Assembly (NCBI GenBank): GCA_016281475.1
Contig: JAEEIS010000252.1
Coordinates: forward strand, 1-10,370
Source: Bacteroidales bacterium
Lineage (GTDB): Bacteria > Bacteroidota > Bacteroidia > Bacteroidales > P3
DNA: 10,370 bases
Reading direction: 5' to 3'
This document shows positions 8,201 through 10,370 of the stretch, piece by piece. The notes beneath the pieces were generated by a model. That model saw nothing but the letters and a program-made list of their open reading frames with translations, made no database searches and had not been told where the DNA came from. Within the stretch, counting starts at the first letter, position 1. Each line of letters starts with the position of its first letter. The translations under genes were made by a program, and so were the position numbers.

Positions 8201-10018
8201 CAGCCATTGACTGAATACCATTGGCATGTGCAGGGTCTCAATTGCGACGGCGAAGGTTCCGGCACTGAATGGAGTGACACGGCAACCTTCACCACGTCCA
8301 GTTCCTGCTGGCCTATCCACTCCTTGAGTATCGACAACTTAACTTCTTTCTCGGTCAACCTGAGCTGGATCTTGGGTGACGAAACCCAAACCGATTGGCA
8401 GATTTGCCTCAACGATGACGAGAACAATCTCATCACTGCCAACACCAACGAAGGCTTCCTCTTGGATGGCCTTACGCCCAATGTTGAGTACACTGTGAAA
8501 GTCCGTAGCTATTGCGGTGAAAACGACTACGGCAATTGGAGCGACACAATAAACTTCACCACACCCGAAGTCTGCGCGACACCTAAAGACCTTACCGTCA
8601 GTAACATCACCACCGTTTCTGCTGACCTTAACTGGATTGGAAAAGAGGATGTCGAAAGCTACACGGTACGTTACAGGTCGGCAGAAGGCATGGTTGTTCA
8701 CTTCCTGGAAGACTTTAGCGACAACATCGACCGTTGGACTTTGGTGGATTGTGTGTCAAGAACTGGCCTCGATAATGGTGCCTTCGCCTTCTATCGTGTA
8801 ACCGATGCAAACACCCCAAATCCTAACCAATACCTGATTTCTCCCGATCTCACAGGCTCTGTCACGAATAATAGCGTTCTCGAGTTCAAATATCGTATTT
8901 ATGCCTGTGGCTATCCTGAGACCTTCATGGTTGGCTTCTCTAGTACTGACAACGAGATTGGCTCCTTCAGCTGGAGCGATCCTATCACCGTTTCCACTAA
9001 TGTGTGGAATACCTATGATGCCAGTCTGCCAGCCAGCACCAAGTACATAGCCATTCAATGCCCTTCGGTTCGTAAATACCATCTGTTTATCGACGATATC
9101 ATCATTGGGAATGAAGCTATTGCTGGACAATGGATGACAAACATCACACCTGAAACCGAGGCACATCTCATCAATCTCAATGCAGGCACCATGTATGAAG
9201 CCCAAGTGAGAAGCGACTGCAATCCGGATGGTTGGTGTGATAAAATCACCTTTAAAACGGAGCTTGACGGCACCATGGTGTTTGTCAGCGAAGGCGACTG
9301 GAACGCTGCCAGCAACTGGATACCTGAAGGCACTCCTACACTTGGCAACAAAGTCATCATTCGCGCTGACGCTACCATCCCGAGTGGCTGTGTGGCCGAA
9401 GCCAACCGCATCCTCTTCGAAGGCACAACGCTCACCGTTGAGAATGGTGGTCAGTTGAAAGTCAATAGCGACATCACCGCTACGATAAAGAAGGATATCG
9501 TTGGCTATGGTTCTGACAACGCCCAGACCAACATGGGCTTCTTCCTCATTGCCATACCAACGACTGATCCCATCACTGCTGCCGATGCGAGTCTCCTTAC
9601 TGCCGATAACAATTACGACCTTTTTGGTTGGGACCGTACTGCCACCAATGAGGAGTGGCACAATTACAAGAAAGACATGTTTCCCTTGTCCAACGGCATG
9701 GGATACCTCTACGCCAACCAAGGCAATCGTGAAATGAACATCACCGCCACGCTACGGCGCAGCAGTTTGCCTGTCACTTTGACTCCTGCCTATGATGAAC
9801 AGGCTGGTGGCTGGAATCTTTATGGCAACCCGTTCCCATGTGAGGCATATCTCAGCACCGATGATGAAGGCGTGACCTTCTACCGCCTGATTGGCAACGA
9901 ATTCGTGCCTGTAACCGGTGCCATCGCTCCAATGGAAGGCTTTTTCGTTGTGGCTACCGCCGCCAACCAGACCTTCACCATCAGCAGAGAAGCTCCCGCC
10001 AACCAGATTCTGCCTTAG
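5204..10018 (+). CDS. Large multidomain adhesin: beta-helix, tandem repeats, FN3 and cleaved-adhesin domains, 1604 aa
   Basis: Predicted exported surface protein; it looks like a binding or scaffold protein with no catalytic motif. Parts: signal peptide 1-20 (cut after G-Q-A-N-A); GLUG-like beta-helix module about 23-252, related to residues 769-1000 of the upstream protein; an Ig-like segment about 262-360 (G-E-G-E-T-V-S-L, P-Y-T-L-T-M-P-D-E-P-V-T-I); two tandem repeats of about 210 residues, 363-571 and 572-789, each beginning P-x-V-A-Y-x-D-E-N-G and carrying L-T-I-N-G-G-T-V-T beta-helix rungs; FN3 from 791, holding a cleaved-adhesin/MAM-like jelly roll at about 826-983; a plain FN3 about 1036-1122; a third FN3 with a second nested jelly roll about 1163-1304; a W-N-A-A-S-N-W segment near 1360; and a C-terminal region 1424-1604 with G-M-G-Y-L-Y-A, W-N-L-Y-G-N-P-F and A-P-M-E-G-F-F-V. 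It ends right after F-T-I-S-R-E-A-P, so the family's final sorting segment is absent. The gap to the upstream gene is 63 bases with no clear promoter, so the two are probably co-transcribed. The ATG at 5204 precedes the signal peptide directly. Confidence 0.92.
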   Translation: MKIINLFILFALMTFGQANAQRLSGSGTTQDPYLINSNADWNTFAQSVTNGSTYTGQTVQLNTDITVTTMAGVENKCFAGIFDGKGHTITLDMTASMQFTSLFCYADGATFQNLKVDGTINTTKKFCAGIVGAVVYNGCTFINCVSEVTINSSINGDGTHGGFVAYAAWGDNTFEGCAFTGKLLGANTTNVGGFVGFTETNREATVSFTNCVFHPEQVTMSGNGCQTFARWRSGNNSVIIGDNCYYSQTLGAAQGKLMHSITGGEYVTVAFSGNANTYSVSGISTYGVGMSLPSTAEEGAGERLLFAGEGETVSLNLSCTPPSNYGCFGFATVNGTLTGTANPYTLTMPDEPVTIQAVLEQLPPVAYLDENGEEQECASYTLVTNNLGFDNLSAGWYVVKNDIYINSSINFTGDVHLILCDNATLNISCLDDALVVDGSLTLYVQSEGTGSLTANSNGGNGIVVFENLTINGGTVTADGYYGDGILATNLTINGGTVTTEEIFSPMVTLGWSNITDHITVGSFTYNITPTVSVKSDQVLQYENNGEMVTISGTLNENQINAIGGKTLYPSLPAVAYIDENGVEQQCTFYTVVTDELNFDNLPGGWYVVNEDISINGSIHFTSDVNLILCDNATMNINVVYSDALYTDGSLTLYGQSEGTGSLNATSVNDIGIRTIILVINGIHVIATGGNRGIFANDLTINGGTVTAMGNCGIFSSNVFLGWSNTNDSITVSSIVSYYTPSVSVKSGQAFYYIGYDSGEKQMMDTVIISGMLTAWEIEALAGKTLMPYIEPCTPPSDLEVTGINATSATLQWTGVSEMYNVNYYKQCFYDSFEEDLSAWTIYHEGDGASWEWGVESPHDHSADLNAHSGYYAAVSYSGYDVHADSWLISPQIRFPNHTMLKFWITCPGYDNVLDEYEVLLSTTGNAISDFSTVLKEKEAANTTWTEVSIDLSEYDGQSVYIAIRHDYTGGSFIMVDDFAILGWFEEMLTPENHLFIYDLQPLTEYHWHVQGLNCDGEGSGTEWSDTATFTTSSSCWPIHSLSIDNLTSFSVNLSWILGDETQTDWQICLNDDENNLITANTNEGFLLDGLTPNVEYTVKVRSYCGENDYGNWSDTINFTTPEVCATPKDLTVSNITTVSADLNWIGKEDVESYTVRYRSAEGMVVHFLEDFSDNIDRWTLVDCVSRTGLDNGAFAFYRVTDANTPNPNQYLISPDLTGSVTNNSVLEFKYRIYACGYPETFMVGFSSTDNEIGSFSWSDPITVSTNVWNTYDASLPASTKYIAIQCPSVRKYHLFIDDIIIGNEAIAGQWMTNITPETEAHLINLNAGTMYEAQVRSDCNPDGWCDKITFKTELDGTMVFVSEGDWNAASNWIPEGTPTLGNKVIIRADATIPSGCVAEANRILFEGTTLTVENGGQLKVNSDITATIKKDIVGYGSDNAQTNMGFFLIAIPTTDPITAADASLLTADNNYDLFGWDRTATNEEWHNYKKDMFPLSNGMGYLYANQGNREMNITATLRRSSLPVTLTPAYDEQAGGWNLYGNPFPCEAYLSTDDEGVTFYRLIGNEFVPVTGAIAPMEGFFVVATAANQTFTISREAPANQILP
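5270..5418 (+). repeat. Module shared with the previous gene, copy 2
   Basis: This is the partner of 3797-3945 with a constant offset of 1473 bases. It starts two codons after the predicted signal-peptide cut, so the second gene looks like a signal peptide joined to the module that sits late in the first gene. Confidence 0.75.
6291..6917 (+). repeat. Long tandem repeat in the adhesin gene, copy 1 (about 209 codons)
   Basis: It encodes P-P-V-A-Y-L-D-E-N-G-E-E-Q, G-W-Y-V-V, then L-I-L-C-D-N-A-T-L-N-I and Y-V-Q-S-E-G-T-G-S-L, two L-T-I-N-G-G-T-V-T rungs, and a closing T-V-S-V-K-S and G-K-T-L-Y-P. DNA similarity to copy 2 is high in blocks, such as the CTCATCCTCTGCGACAA stretch. The G-W-Y-V-V to L-I-L-C-D-N-A part resembles segments found in other Prevotella-type surface proteins; its function is not known to me. 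Confidence 0.85.
6918..7570 (+). repeat. Long tandem repeat in the adhesin gene, copy 2 (about 218 codons)
   Basis: This second copy directly follows copy 1 and encodes P-A-V-A-Y-I-D-E-N-G-V-E-Q, L-I-L-C-D-N-A-T-M-N-I, Y-G-Q-S-E-G-T-G-S-L, one clear L-T-I-N-G-G-T-V-T-A rung (the other one changed), and a closing S-V-S-V-K-S and G-K-T-L-M-P. It carries extra codons near the end (D-S-G-E-K-Q-M-M-D) that copy 1 lacks. Confidence 0.85.
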
Positions 10019-10047
10019 CAGCTTGAACATGACAGTTTATAGGATGT

Positions 10048-10111
10048 GAAATGAATAGCCTTCCTTCCAAAACCAAAGCATTGATTGGCGTCAGTTTCCG
10101 TGAGTTTGCCA
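10048..10111 (+). repeat. Right copy of 64-bp direct repeat (start of intact MATE gene)
   Basis: This is the partner of 734-797 and forms codons 1-20 of the MATE gene that continues to the window edge. The sequence before it (10019-10047) does not resemble the sequence before the left copy, apart from the GAA directly ahead of the ATG. Confidence 0.85.
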
Positions 10112-10370
10112 AATATGCCTTGCCGAGCATCATAGGGATGCTCATCGTGGGTTTGCAGACCATCATCGACGGGCTTTTCGTGGGCCGTGGCGTAGGCGCG
10201 CTGGGTCTTGCCGCCGTCAACATCGCCATGCCGCTCATCAGCTCTATGCTGAGTGTGTCCATTATGATTATCTCTGGCGGCATCGTCATCACGGGCATTG
10301 CCAAGGGTAGGGGAGATGAGGCACTGGCGAAAGGCTCTACGTCGCTTACCTTTGTCGCCTTGGTGATTAG
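10051..10370 (+). CDS. MATE-family multidrug/metabolite efflux transporter, 3' end outside window
   Basis: The first 106 codons of an inner-membrane multidrug and toxin extrusion (MATE) antiporter, which in this family exports organic compounds against Na+ or H+ gradients; the substrate cannot be told. Seen in sequence: a short polar N-terminus, F-R-E-F-A-K-Y-A-L-P-S, then a first membrane segment (I-I-G-M-L-I-V-G-L-Q-T-I-I-D) running into D-G-L-F-V-G-R-G-V-G, then L-A-A-V-N-I-A-M-P-L, a second segment (S-I-M-I-I-S-G-G-I-V-I-T-G-I-A) and K-G-R-G-D-E-A, in the usual MATE order. The ATG at 10051 is supported by its match to the ATGA-overlapping start at 737. It lies 32 bases after the 1604-aa adhesin; no promoter motif or terminator is visible in that gap, so read-through from the adhesin operon is plausible. 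It was probably originally the partner of the hydrolase at the left edge. Confidence 0.9.
   Translation, partial: MNSLPSKTKALIGVSFREFAKYALPSIIGMLIVGLQTIIDGLFVGRGVGALGLAAVNIAMPLISSMLSVSIMIISGGIVITGIAKGRGDEALAKGSTSLTFVALVI

Larger units (their letters stand above)
798..10047 (+). mobile_element. Candidate inserted adhesin cassette between the two MATE-start repeats
   Basis: Between the two direct repeats lie only a decayed surface-protein gene and two large adhesin genes, all + strand. The arrangement is what would be expected if this segment entered a hydrolase-MATE operon, or was placed there by recombination between homologous MATE starts. No integrase, transposase or terminal inverted repeat was seen, so the mechanism is unknown. 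An assembly join or an old duplication of the MATE start are alternatives. Confidence 0.4.

Noticed and set aside
8756..9721. A 321-codon open frame on the - strand inside the large adhesin gene
   Set aside because: It lies opposite a well-supported domain-rich gene, and its translation has no recognisable domain or signal peptide. Codon use of the + gene leaves this frame open by chance. The same holds for the - strand frames at 5129-5980, 4292-4834, 6914-7486, 6347-6877 and 2450-3022.
798..10047. Insertion sequence or integrative element with its own recombinase
   Set aside because: No transposase, integrase, terminal inverted repeat or tRNA target was seen. The direct repeats alone support only a candidate insertion.

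Overview
The window looks like chromosomal DNA of a Bacteroidota member, most likely a gut- or rumen-type Bacteroidales/Prevotella-like organism. The grounds are the BspA-type leucine-rich repeats, GLUG-like beta-helix and cleaved-adhesin/FN3 modules, the characteristic C-terminal surface-protein region (W-N-L-x-G-N-P-F followed by a P-C/M-x-(G/A)-x-F-V motif), and a TAnnTTTG-type promoter. Every real gene is on the + strand. There are no RNA genes, CRISPR arrays, transposases or integrases in view.

Layout. Positions 1-740 hold the 3' part of a serine beta-lactamase-family (class C/PBP-like) hydrolase. Its stop overlaps, as ATGA, the start of a 5' fragment of a MATE efflux gene (737-797), which then runs into unrelated sequence and stops at 844. 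Positions 899-1406 hold a decayed surface-protein gene: a signal peptide joined out of frame to a piece of a C-terminal domain. A Bacteroidota-type promoter (1437-1470) precedes a 1215-aa BspA-like LRR protein (1493-5140), followed after 63 bases by a 1604-aa multidomain adhesin (5204-10018). After a 32-base gap the MATE gene begins again at 10051, now open to the window edge.

Interpretation. The first 20 codons of the MATE gene occur twice, at 734-797 and 10048-10111 (60 of 64 positions identical, the last 30 perfectly). The simplest reading is that a hydrolase-MATE operon with translational coupling was split by about 9.3 kb of surface-adhesin DNA, and that the duplicated MATE start marks the recombination junctions. 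This is inference; no recombination enzyme is visible. The two large proteins share a beta-helix module at the DNA level and carry tandem internal duplications, so the region looks like an adhesin locus remodelled by recombination. Neither large protein, nor the pseudogene, keeps the complete C-terminal end that I would expect in this family, so their export and anchoring are open questions.

The two adhesins are probably co-transcribed, and the downstream MATE gene has no promoter I can see in its 32-base gap, so it may depend on read-through from the adhesin unit. No catalytic motif is apparent in either large protein; they look like binding or structural surface proteins.
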